Shown: positions 1 through 7,407 of the stretch, in pieces | Layout: every line of letters begins with the position of its first letter | Position numbering within the stretch: the stretch's first letter is position 1 | Assembly: GCA_021740845.1 (NCBI GenBank) | Contig: JAIOYZ010000032.1 | Coordinates: 1 to 37,572 of the forward strand | Direction of reading: 5' to 3' | Source: Bacteroidia bacterium | GTDB taxonomy: Bacteria; Bacteroidota; Bacteroidia; UKL13-3 | DNA length: 37,572 nt | The notes under the pieces: generated by a model | Told to the model about the DNA's origin: nothing | Database searches by the model: none | The model's input: the letters and a program-made list of their open reading frames with translations, nothing else | Made by a program: the position numbers and the translations under genes

Positions 1-96
1 AATACATTCACCCTTCAACGAATAAAAAAATCACAAGTAAAGCAACCCAAAGAATCAACCACAATCAAACCGGAGTTAAAAAAAGCTGCAAAATAA
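1..96 (+). CDS. C-terminal tail of a truncated protein
   Basis: Frame 1 is open from the first base of the window to a TAA at 94-96, giving about 31 residues ending in KPELKKAAK. The tail is Lys-rich and hydrophilic, as is common at the end of a bacterial protein, but it is too short to assign to a family. It is the only reading I can give for the left edge; a chance open frame of this length in AT-rich DNA is also possible. The sequence left of the window would settle it. Confidence 0.4.
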   Translation, partial: NTFTLQRIKKSQVKQPKESTTIKPELKKAAK

Positions 97-136
97 GTGT
101 TGGACGAAAAACAAAATCCTTAAGTTGACGCGTATG

Positions 137-251
137 CCCAGCGGGGTTAAATGTTTATAGAAACACAACCAAAAAAAGCACATACAACCCCGCAGGGGTT
201 GAATAACCTTGTCGCTAAAATTCTTCTATAAACATGTTATCCCTCCGGGAT
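137..251. repeat. REP-like composite palindrome element
   Basis: A 12-bp perfect inverted repeat (ATGTTTATAGAA at 151-162 and its complement at 224-235) encloses a GC-rich near-perfect palindrome at 186-200 (AACCCCGCAGGGGTT). It is flanked outside by a GC-rich segment at 137-146 and a second palindrome at 239-251 (ATCCCTCCGGGAT). The GC-rich hairpins stand out sharply from the AT-rich surroundings. This nested arrangement is what repetitive extragenic palindromes look like; mobility is inferred. Confidence 0.6.
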
Positions 252-419
252 AATTATATTATCAAACGCAAAATCAATTGCAATTTATTTCTATAATTAA
301 CCTTTCATTTTTTCTTCCAGAAATAATTCATTTTTTTGAAATTGAAGGAACTAAACTGAAATAAAATAGGATTTGGTCTTTAGTCTTTGGTAAAATTTTG
401 CTTGAAGTGGAGATTTTTT

Positions 420-539
420 GTCCATGGTCCATCGATAGTAAAATTTGCTGTAAGTATAATAATCTACTCAAATTTGAAGCAAGAAAATTCAACTAAAACG
501 AAACAAAAAACTATCAACTTTGGTCTATGGACCATGGAC
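420..539. repeat. 13-bp inverted repeat pair
   Basis: GTCCATGGTCCAT at 420-432 is the exact reverse complement of ATGGACCATGGAC at 527-539, with about 94 nt of AT-rich sequence between. Each arm itself contains an NcoI-like CCATGG palindrome. The function is unknown; it could be the ends of a small non-coding insertion. Confidence 0.6.
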
Positions 540-568
540 TTCAAACACTCTAGAATCTAGAAAAAATT

Positions 569-632
569 AAACGAATAAACGATTAAACGAATAAACGAAT
601 AAACAGTTAAACAATTAAACGATTAAACAATT
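569..632. repeat. 8-bp tandem repeat, eight copies
   Basis: Eight consecutive octamers fit AAACRAWT closely: AAACGAAT, AAACGATT, AAACGAAT, AAACGAAT, AAACAGTT, AAACAATT, AAACGATT, AAACAATT. The array ends 26 nt beyond the stop codon of the downstream minus-strand cysteine/cystathionine enzyme gene. The copies differ mainly by G/A and A/T changes, which suggests an ageing microsatellite. Confidence 0.75.
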
Positions 633-658
633 AAGCTCAGGGTATAACCTTTATCCTT

Positions 659-2020
659 TTACGAAATTGCTTCAATAATATCTTGTCGTGTAATGATATG
701 AACATCACCCATTAGGTCTTTTACCATAACGGCAGCGTTGTCTTTTGTTATCATCTTGCTAACCTCATCCATGTATGCATCTGGCTTTACAAATGGGAAA
801 GGAGCACTCATTACTTCTTTAACTGTTTGTGCTTTAATTTCATGATTTTCTAAAAGCATATTAAACAAAGCTGTATCGTTTAGAGAACCTGTAAAATCTC
901 CTGCATCATTAACAACTGGCAATTGAGAAATAAAATATTTGCGCATCATTTTTAACGCAGATTCTACCGATTGGTTTTCATTGGCAGTTACTAATTTTAA
1001 ATGCTTATGACTATCAATTAGCTGAATTGCTCGAGTTTGATCGTTCATCAAGAAACCTCTATCGCGCATCCAATCTTCGTTGAACATTTTACCCAAATAA
1101 CGTGTTCCATGATCGTGGAAAATTACAACCACTACATCGTCGGGTTTAAACATATGACCCATTTGTAAAATACCTGCCATAGCAGAGCCCGCTGAATTTC
1201 CAGCAAAAATCCCTTCTTCTCTTGGAATCCTTCTGGTCATCATGGCAGCATCTTTATCTGTTACTTTTTCAAAATGATCGATAATAGAAAAATCAACATT
1301 GGCAGGTAAGAAATCTTCTCCAATTCCTTCTGTGATATAAGGGTAAATTTCATTCTTATCAAACTCCCCTGTTTCCTTGTACTTCTTGAAAACAGAACCA
1401 TAGGTATCAATACCTAGAACCTTAATATTGGGGTTCATTTCTTTCAAATACCTACCTGTTCCGGTAATTGTACCACCTGTTCCAACACCAACTACTAAAT
1501 GAGTTATTTTACCTTCTGTTTGCTCCCAAATTTCTGGGCCGGTACTTTCGTAATGGGCAGCACCATTGGATAAATTATCGTATTGATTAGGTTTCCACGA
1601 ATTAGGAACTTCCTTAATTAACCTGCTTGAAACGGAGTAATAAGAACGAGGATCTTCTGGTTCTACGTCGGTAGGACAAACAATAACCTCTGCGCCAAAA
1701 GCCTTTAAAGCATCAAATTTTTCTTTGCTTTGTTTGTCGGTTGTGGTAAAAATACATTTATAACCTTTAATAACAGCAGCAATGGCAAGACCCATTCCTG
1801 TATTTCCACTTGTACCTTCAATAATGGTATAACCTGGTTTTATTAATCCTTGTTTTTCGGCATCTTCAATCATTTTAAGCGCCATGCGATCTTTGATGGA
1901 ATTACCAGGGTTTGTAGTTTCTATTTTTGCCAAAACAGTGCAAGGCAAATCTTTAGTAATTTTATTGATTTGAACCAATGGGGTATTACCAATTGTTTCT
2001 AAAATGTTCTTTTTCCACAT
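659..2020 (-). CDS. PLP-dependent cystathionine beta-synthase / cysteine synthase with CBS domains
   Basis: A fold-type II PLP enzyme that would perform beta-replacement on serine or O-acetylserine, with homocysteine or sulfide as the thiol, in the cytoplasm. The N-terminal catalytic part has ETIGNTPLVQ, the PLP-lysine motif SIKDR (Lys about residue 43), GTSGNTG and the phosphate-binding GVGTGGTITG. Residues from about 335 to the end form a CBS pair (ISQLPVVNDAGDFTGSL), which in this family can bind adenosyl ligands. The frame is open upstream to an ATG at 2086, adding 22 residues (MVFEIQKNQN...) that do not look like the family. I prefer the ATG at 2020, which starts MWKKNILETIGNTP. Sequence alone does not separate CBS from cysteine synthase activity. 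Confidence 0.9.
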   Translation of the reverse strand: MWKKNILETIGNTPLVQINKITKDLPCTVLAKIETTNPGNSIKDRMALKMIEDAEKQGLIKPGYTIIEGTSGNTGMGLAIAAVIKGYKCIFTTTDKQSKEKFDALKAFGAEVIVCPTDVEPEDPRSYYSVSSRLIKEVPNSWKPNQYDNLSNGAAHYESTGPEIWEQTEGKITHLVVGVGTGGTITGTGRYLKEMNPNIKVLGIDTYGSVFKKYKETGEFDKNEIYPYITEGIGEDFLPANVDFSIIDHFEKVTDKDAAMMTRRIPREEGIFAGNSAGSAMAGILQMGHMFKPDDVVVVIFHDHGTRYLGKMFNEDWMRDRGFLMNDQTRAIQLIDSHKHLKLVTANENQSVESALKMMRKYFISQLPVVNDAGDFTGSLNDTALFNMLLENHEIKAQTVKEVMSAPFPFVKPDAYMDEVSKMITKDNAAVMVKDLMGDVHIITRQDIIEAIS

Positions 2021-2150
2021 GGGCCCAAAGCTAAATAGATTTTGTGGAAGTAAAAAGTTTTGATTTTTTTGAATCTCAAATACCATTCTTTAATATGGCA
2101 GCGTTTATTTTCTTTCGTTTTGAACCTAAAAAATTATACTGTAAAAGACT

Positions 2151-2166
2151 TTGGTTCAAACCGAAT
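2151..2166 (+). repeat. TTTGGTTCAAACCGAA motif
   Basis: A copy of the dispersed near-palindromic motif with core GGTTCAAACC at 2153-2162, between the divergent cystathionine/cysteine synthase and flippase genes. Confidence 0.7.
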
Positions 2167-2206
2167 TAAACTCATTAAAACCGATTTAAACCAATAGAAA
2201 ACGGAA

Positions 2207-2214
2207 TAATTTTG
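2207..2214 (+). promoter_or_regulatory. Candidate -7 element for flippase gene
   Basis: TAATTTTG fits the Bacteroidota -7 consensus TAnnTTTG and lies 31 nt before the TTG start of the flippase gene. No clear -33 TTG is seen at the usual distance, so support is weak. A GGTTCAAACC repeat lies about 45 nt upstream (2153-2162). Confidence 0.3.
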
Positions 2215-2245
2215 TTTATTTGCCAAACCAAGAAAGCCAAAACCA

Positions 2246-3586
2246 TTGTTTGCCCTCAATAAGAAATTTGAACTCAATAAATTTAACAGCCTTCAGATCT
2301 ATCAATTTCTGAGGTTTGGCTCGTTTTTTTTGATTTCAATTATACTTGCAAAAATTACCTATGCAAGGTTTACATCTGGCTTTGGAACCTTGATTTTAAG
2401 TAAGTACGAGCTATTAATGCTCTTAAGTTCTAGCTTAACTTTCTTTTGGGTATCTAGTATAACCAATACATTAATTCCCTTTTACAATTCTTGTGATGAG
2501 GACAAACAAAAGCGAATATTATTTAACGCCTTTGCTATTTTAACCATCTTTAGTTTTTTGGCTGGAATAATTACAGCCATTGTTGGGCATTGGAAATACC
2601 CCAAAGATGCAGATTTATTTCAAATGTTTGCCTTGGTGGTTTTCTTAAATACGCCAACCTATATGGCCGATTATATTTTCTATTTAAAGGGGAAATACAA
2701 ATCTTTAATTATTTGGGGTGCCATTACATTTAGTGCACATATTATTTTATTGTGTCTGCCAATGTACATGCGCCAAACCTTAAATTTGGCTATAAATTTA
2801 TTAGTAATTTTAAGTTTGGTTAAATTTAATTATACCATCATTTTATTGATGAAATATTCAATAATTTCATTTCATACCCGGTTGATACAAGAGTTTATGA
2901 AGAAGGTTTTGCCTTTCTTATTTTCTATTTTATTGGCAGGAAGTATGGATTATATCAATAGTTATATTGTTGAGTATTATTTCTCCCCTATCGATTTTAC
3001 TATTTTTAGATATGGAGCAAAAGAACTTCCTGTGTTTTTAATTTTGGCAAATTCTCTCAGCAATATTTATAGTGGTGAAATTGCAAACGCAAATAAAAAT
3101 GGGAATTTAGCTGAAGGCTTAGCCAAACTTAAAGCGAGTTCTACTAAATTAATGCGTTGGCTTTTCCCTGCTACCATTGGTTTAATGCTAATAAGTAAGT
3201 ATTTTTTTGAATATACTTATAATCAAGATTTGGTTCAAGGCTACCGCATTTTTAATATTTATTTATTGCTAATTATTAGTAGAATGTTGTTCCCACAAAC
3301 AGTTGTTATGGGATTAATGAAAAACAGAATTTTCTATTTAGTTAGTTCCAATTACTTAATAATAAATTGCATTTTATCGTTTTGGTTTATTGGCATCTGG
3401 GGCATTGAAGGAATTGCTTATGCCACCTTAATTGCCTTTACAGTTGAAAAAATTCTTCTTGTTATTTACTGCAAAATGGAGGGTGTAGACCTTAGAAAAT
3501 ACTTAAATGTTGGGGAATTCCTTATCTATTCTGTTATTACATTGGCAGTTTACTTTTTGAACCTAAACGGTATTATTGGGTTCTAA
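2246..3586 (+). CDS. Polysaccharide/oligosaccharide flippase family membrane protein
   Basis: A 446-residue polytopic membrane protein with roughly 12 hydrophobic segments, a length and pattern typical of Wzx/MATE-type lipid-linked oligosaccharide flippases. It would move an envelope glycan precursor across the inner membrane. The first hydrophobic segment follows FRFGSFFLISIILAK. The start is unusual: no ATG exists between the upstream in-frame stop (2207-2209) and Met58, so TTG at 2246 is chosen because later starts would delete the first membrane segments. No glycosyltransferase genes lie next to it, so the glycan is unknown. Other polytopic families cannot be excluded without a profile search. 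Confidence 0.75.
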   Translation: MFALNKKFELNKFNSLQIYQFLRFGSFFLISIILAKITYARFTSGFGTLILSKYELLMLLSSSLTFFWVSSITNTLIPFYNSCDEDKQKRILFNAFAILTIFSFLAGIITAIVGHWKYPKDADLFQMFALVVFLNTPTYMADYIFYLKGKYKSLIIWGAITFSAHIILLCLPMYMRQTLNLAINLLVILSLVKFNYTIILLMKYSIISFHTRLIQEFMKKVLPFLFSILLAGSMDYINSYIVEYYFSPIDFTIFRYGAKELPVFLILANSLSNIYSGEIANANKNGNLAEGLAKLKASSTKLMRWLFPATIGLMLISKYFFEYTYNQDLVQGYRIFNIYLLLIISRMLFPQTVVMGLMKNRIFYLVSSNYLIINCILSFWFIGIWGIEGIAYATLIAFTVEKILLVIYCKMEGVDLRKYLNVGEFLIYSVITLAVYFLNLNGIIGF

Positions 3587-3651
3587 ACTCAGCTTAATTT
3601 AAATCATATAAAAAACTGACCACCGTCATAGTGGGTAAAACCTGTTGCGAA

Positions 3652-3659
3652 TAGTTTTG
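3652..3659 (+). promoter_or_regulatory. Candidate -7 element for hmgA-hpd pair
   Basis: TAGTTTTG matches TAnnTTTG and lies 22 nt before the ATG at 3682. A well-placed -33 TTG is not evident, so this is a moderate call. It would drive both tyrosine-degradation genes. Confidence 0.4.
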
Positions 3660-3681
3660 TCGAAAACAAAATTATACGCCC

Positions 3682-4842
3682 ATGTCAATCTATCAAAGAG
3701 CAGGTAAAATTCCAGAAAAGCGCCATATAGTTTTTCGTCAGCCTAACGGAAATTTATACCACGAAGAATTATTTGGAACAGAAGGTTTTGCTGGAACATC
3801 ATCCTTAGTTTACCATTTGTATCCACCAACAATGGTGAAAACTCATGGCGAGCCCTATTCGGTTCGACCAGAAATTGCTATTGAAGATAACTTACAAGCA
3901 AGAAGTTATATGGGTTATAATATTGAACCCAACGAAGATTATATAGAAAGCAGAAAAACTCTATTTATAAATGCAGACATGACCATTGGAATGGCTGCAC
4001 CTACAAAGAGTTTAACTGAATATTATTTTAAAAATGCGGATGCGGATGAAATGATTTTCATTCACAAAGGCACTGGTACTCTTAAAACAATGTATGGCCA
4101 TATCAATTTTGAGTATGGTGATTACTTGATTATCCCTAGAGGAACAGTTTACCAAATGCATTTTGAAACCAGTGAAAACAAGTTGTTAATAGTTGAATCT
4201 CATGGTCCAATTGAAACACCAGAAAGGTATAGAAATAATTATGGTCAATACTTAGAGAATTCGCCATTTTGTGAACGTGATTTTAAGCTACCACAAGGAT
4301 TAGAAACCATTGATGAACAAGGAAATTTCTTGATTAAGATTAAGAAGCGTGGGTTGATTTATCCTTATGTTTATGAGAACCATCCTTTTGATGTAGTTGG
4401 TTGGGATGGATACTGCTATCCATATGCCTTTTCAATTTTCAACTTTGAGCCTATTACAGGTAGAATTCACATGCCGCCACCAATTCACCAAACTTTCCAA
4501 GGAAAGAATTTTGTGATTTGTTCCTTTGTGCCAAGGTTATATGATTACCATCCAGAAGCAATTCCTGCTCCATATCATCACAGTAATATTGATAGCGACG
4601 AGTTATTGTATTATGTAGATGGAGATTTTATGAGTAGAAACAATATTCAAAAAGGACAAATAACATTGCATCCAGGAGGCCTACCACATGGCCCACATCC
4701 AGGAGCTATTGAACGTAGTATTGGTAAAAAAGAAACCAATGAATTGGCAGTAATGATTGATCCATTTAATCCAGTAAAAATCACCAAAGAAGCAGCAAAT
4801 TATGAGGTAGAAGATTATTACCAAAGCTGGATTAGCAAATAA
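3682..4842 (+). CDS. hmgA: Homogentisate 1,2-dioxygenase
   Basis: A cytoplasmic Fe(II) ring-cleaving dioxygenase converting homogentisate to maleylacetoacetate in tyrosine/phenylalanine catabolism. The 386-residue protein is a bicupin. The C-terminal cupin carries the likely iron ligands His300 and Glu307 (or Asp306) in PYHHSNIDSDELLYY and His336 in GGLPHGPHPGA. The spacing between the first His and the acid differs by one residue from the human enzyme, and the protein is shorter than the roughly 440-residue mammalian and proteobacterial forms, as in the short Bacteroidota form of the family. The HPPD gene starts 37 nt downstream and makes its substrate, which strongly supports the assignment. 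The fumarylacetoacetase and isomerase steps are not in this window. Confidence 0.9.
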   Translation: MSIYQRAGKIPEKRHIVFRQPNGNLYHEELFGTEGFAGTSSLVYHLYPPTMVKTHGEPYSVRPEIAIEDNLQARSYMGYNIEPNEDYIESRKTLFINADMTIGMAAPTKSLTEYYFKNADADEMIFIHKGTGTLKTMYGHINFEYGDYLIIPRGTVYQMHFETSENKLLIVESHGPIETPERYRNNYGQYLENSPFCERDFKLPQGLETIDEQGNFLIKIKKRGLIYPYVYENHPFDVVGWDGYCYPYAFSIFNFEPITGRIHMPPPIHQTFQGKNFVICSFVPRLYDYHPEAIPAPYHHSNIDSDELLYYVDGDFMSRNNIQKGQITLHPGGLPHGPHPGAIERSIGKKETNELAVMIDPFNPVKITKEAANYEVEDYYQSWISK

Positions 4843-4879
4843 GTATTAGAAAAACCTAAAAAATAAAAATAGAAACCAA

Positions 4880-6034
4880 ATGGAAAAAGACTTAACCGAA
4901 GTTAAAAACTTCACCTACAGTGGCGAGAAAATTTTTGACAAAGCTCAAGATTTTTTACCTATTAACGGAACTGATTATGTAGAGCTTTATGTTGGAAATG
5001 CCAAGCAAGCTGCACACTTTTACAAGACAGCTTTTGGTTTTCAAGATTTGGCATATGCAGGTTTAGAAACAGGTTTAAGAGATAGAACTTCTTATGTTTT
5101 GCAACAAGGAAAAATTAGACTTGTATTAACCACACCATTTGATCCAGAAGGCGAAATTGCACAACATTTAAGGATGCATGGCGATGGAGTAAAAGTTATC
5201 GCACTGTGGGTAGACGATGCTTACGATGCGTATGAACAAACCATTAAACGCGGTGCTAAATCTTATATGGAACCCAATACTCTCAGTGATGAAAACGGAG
5301 AAATTCGCAGAAGTGGAATTCATACTTATGGTGATACAGTGCATATCTTTATTGAAAGAAAAAACTACAAAGGATTGTTCTTACCAGGCTATGAGAAGCT
5401 TGAAACTGGCTATCAACCGGGCGATACTGGCCTGCGTTATATTGACCATATGGTTGGAAATGTTGCCTTAGGTGATATGAATAAATGGGCTAGTTTTTAT
5501 GCCAATACCTTGGGTTTTGCCAATTTGGTAACCTTTGACGATAAGGATATTTCTACAGAATATACTGCCTTAATGAGCAAAGTTATGACCAATGGAAATG
5601 GCTATATAAAATTCCCTATCAATGAGCCTGCAATTGGAAAAAAGAAATCTCAAGTAGAAGAATACCTTGATTTTTATGGAGGTGCAGGCTGCCAACACAT
5701 AGCAGTTGCTACCAATGATATTATTTTTACTATTAGCGAAATGCGCAAAAGAGGTGTTGAATTCTTATACGTTCCTGGCTCTTATTACGATACTGTAAAA
5801 GACCGTGTAGGAATTATTGAGGAAGATTTAAATGAATTGAAAAAATGGGGAATTATGGTGGATAGAGATGAAGAAGGTTACTTGCTTCAAATCTTTACCA
5901 AACCTGTTGAAGATCGTCCGACTTTGTTTTTTGAAATCATTCAACGCAAAGGAGCCAAATCATTTGGCAAAGGAAACTTCCAAGCTTTGTTTGAGTCTAT
6001 AGAAGCAGAACAAGCACGTAGAGGTACTTTATAA
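4880..6034 (+). CDS. hpd: 4-hydroxyphenylpyruvate dioxygenase
   Basis: An Fe(II)-dependent enzyme that converts 4-hydroxyphenylpyruvate to homogentisate, feeding the preceding gene product. It has two vicinal-oxygen-chelate halves. The C-terminal half holds the iron triad: His190 in RYIDHMVGN, His273 in CQHIAVATND and Glu352 in LFFEIIQR. The C-terminal stretch QIFTKPVEDRPTLFFEIIQR with KGNFQALFESIE is diagnostic of the family, and 384 residues is a normal length. It ends at a strong bidirectional terminator (6062-6096) shared with the convergent fbp gene. Confidence 0.95.
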   Translation: MEKDLTEVKNFTYSGEKIFDKAQDFLPINGTDYVELYVGNAKQAAHFYKTAFGFQDLAYAGLETGLRDRTSYVLQQGKIRLVLTTPFDPEGEIAQHLRMHGDGVKVIALWVDDAYDAYEQTIKRGAKSYMEPNTLSDENGEIRRSGIHTYGDTVHIFIERKNYKGLFLPGYEKLETGYQPGDTGLRYIDHMVGNVALGDMNKWASFYANTLGFANLVTFDDKDISTEYTALMSKVMTNGNGYIKFPINEPAIGKKKSQVEEYLDFYGGAGCQHIAVATNDIIFTISEMRKRGVEFLYVPGSYYDTVKDRVGIIEEDLNELKKWGIMVDRDEEGYLLQIFTKPVEDRPTLFFEIIQRKGAKSFGKGNFQALFESIEAEQARRGTL

Positions 6035-6061
6035 ATATTCGGTTTGAACCAAATTAAGTTC

Positions 6062-6094
6062 AAAAAAAAATCCAGCCAAGGCTGGATTTTTTTT
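6062..6094. terminator. Bidirectional rho-independent terminator
   Basis: Nine A residues, a TCCAGCC/GGCTGGA stem (6071-6077 with 6080-6086; the A and T tracts extend the pairing), then eight T residues. It serves hpd on the + strand and fbp on the - strand. Inverted copies of the GGTTCAAACC repeat flank it at 6041-6050 and 6109-6118. Confidence 0.9.
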
Positions 6095-6117
6095 ATATAA
6101 TGAATTTTGGTTCAAAC

Positions 6118-7113
6118 CTATTTCATGTATTCCAAAACTTTTTCAACCATATTTTTTGAACCCATAACTACTGGAACTCTTTGGTGAATTTCTGTTGGTT
6201 CAACATCCAAAACTCTTTGGCTACCTGTATTAGATAATCCACCAGCTTGCTCAGCTAAGAACGACATTGGGATACACTCAAACATCAAACGTAATTTACC
6301 GTTTGGAGCTTTAGCAGTTGGAGGATAAATAAACACACCACCTTTTAATAAATTTCTATGAAAATCTGCTACCATAGAACCAATATATCTTGCTGAATAA
6401 GGTCGGCTAGTTGCTTTATCAGATTCTTTTACCCATTTCAAATACTCTGTAATACCTTGAGGAAATTCACCTGCATTACCTTCATTAATAGAATAAACTT
6501 TTCCATCTTCAGGTGTTTTAATATCTGGGTGACTCAAACAAAACTCACCGATACTTGGATCTAAGGTGAAACCATTTACGCCTTTACCAGTGCTATAAAC
6601 AAGCATGGTTGAAGTTCCGTAAACAACATACCCAGCAGCAACCAATTTGTTACCTGCTTGCAATACATCATTTACATCTGCATCTGTTCCTGGCTCAGAG
6701 ATTCTGCGGTAAACAGAAAAAATGGTACCAATAGAAACGTTAACATCAATATTGCTTGAACCATCTAATGGATCTATGCAAACAACGTATTTGCCTTTTT
6801 TAGAATATTCACCATTCAAGTGAATCACATCGTCGTTTTCCTCGCTGGCCATGATACAAACTTCGCCACCTTTTTCTAAAGCCCAGATGAAAGTTTCATT
6901 ACCGATGATATCTAATTTTTTAACATCTTCACCTTGCACATTCACAGAACCGTATTCACCCAAAATTTGGGTAAGACCAGCCTTGTTAACTTCCCTGCTA
7001 ATAATTTTGGCAGCAATACCAATATCGCGTAATAACCTAGATAATTCGCCTTTTGCGAATGGAAAATCTTGTTGTTTTTCAATAATAAATTGACCAAGTG
7101 TAGTAATTGACAT
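6118..7113 (-). CDS. fbp: Fructose-1,6-bisphosphatase, class I
   Basis: Hydrolyses fructose 1,6-bisphosphate to fructose 6-phosphate in gluconeogenesis, in the cytoplasm. The 331-residue length is typical. Motifs seen are GEDVKKLD (about 61-68), acidic Glu91/Glu92 and the metal-binding signature [10 protein letters not shown] (114-123). The later segment [16 protein letters not shown] and the stretch [21 protein letters not shown] are typical of the substrate site. The stop codon directly abuts a GGTTCAAACC repeat. A consensus promoter lies 19 nt upstream of the ATG (7133-7163). Confidence 0.97.
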   Translation of the reverse strand: MSITTLGQFIIEKQQDFPFAKGELSRLLRDIGIAAKIISREVNKAGLTQILGEYGSVNVQGEDVKKLDIIGNETFIWALEKGGEVCIMASEENDDVIHLNGEYSKKGKYVVCIDPLDGSSNIDVNVSIGTIFSVYRRISEPGTDADVNDVLQAGNKLVAAGYVVYGTSTMLVYSTGKGVNGFTLDPSIGEFCLSHPDIKTPEDGKVYSINEGNAGEFPQGITEYLKWVKESDKATSRPYSARYIGSMVADFHRNLLKGGVFIYPPTAKAPNGKLRLMFECIPMSFLAEQAGGLSNTGSQRVLDVEPTEIHQRVPVVMGSKNMVEKVLEYMK

Positions 7114-7132
7114 AGGTTTAACTAATTTGAGG

Positions 7133-7163
7133 CAAACCTAGCATTAATCTATAAGTTTAACAA
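7133..7163 (-). promoter_or_regulatory. fbp promoter (TTG-N20-TAGGTTTG)
   Basis: Read on the minus strand, TTG (7163-7161) is followed after 20 nt by TAGGTTTG (7140-7133). This matches the Bacteroidota TTG-N17-23-TAnnTTTG consensus in both boxes and spacing. The fbp ATG begins 19 nt further on. Confidence 0.65.
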
Positions 7164-7298
7164 ATAAGTTGTTGGGTTAATAAATCTAATGATACAATTA
7201 AATCTATACCAATAAACTGTTTATTTCCACCCAATAAATTATTTAAGGAAAACGCCAAACACCTACACAGCAAGCCATATCCTAACAATTATCATAAA

Positions 7299-7325
7299 TT
7301 GCATCCTATATTTTTATTAACTTTG
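7299..7325 (+). promoter_or_regulatory. Candidate promoter of PAS histidine kinase
   Basis: TTG (7299-7301), 16 nt, then TAACTTTG (7318-7325), which fits TAnnTTTG with a spacing one below the usual range. The ATG at 7408 would have a leader of about 75 nt. The rest of the 7114-7407 intergenic stretch shows nothing else distinctive. Confidence 0.5.
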
Positions 7326-7407
7326 GTATACAATAAAAAGAATCAACTAGATAGGAATTGAAATATTTTCGATTTAGTTTTATAGAAAATCTTTGCAAAT
7401 TAGTATC

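Larger units (their letters stand above)
97..658. other. Repeat-rich intergenic region
   Basis: About 560 nt without a convincing gene. It contains a REP-like palindrome cluster (137-251), a 13-bp inverted repeat (420-432 with 527-539), two adjacent TCTAGA hexamers (549-554 and 556-561), and an eight-copy 8-bp tandem repeat (569-632). I see no RNA gene here. Confidence 0.7.

Noticed and set aside
569-632. Octamer array as a CRISPR array
   Set aside because: Units are 8 bp, contiguous and without spacers; no cas genes are present.
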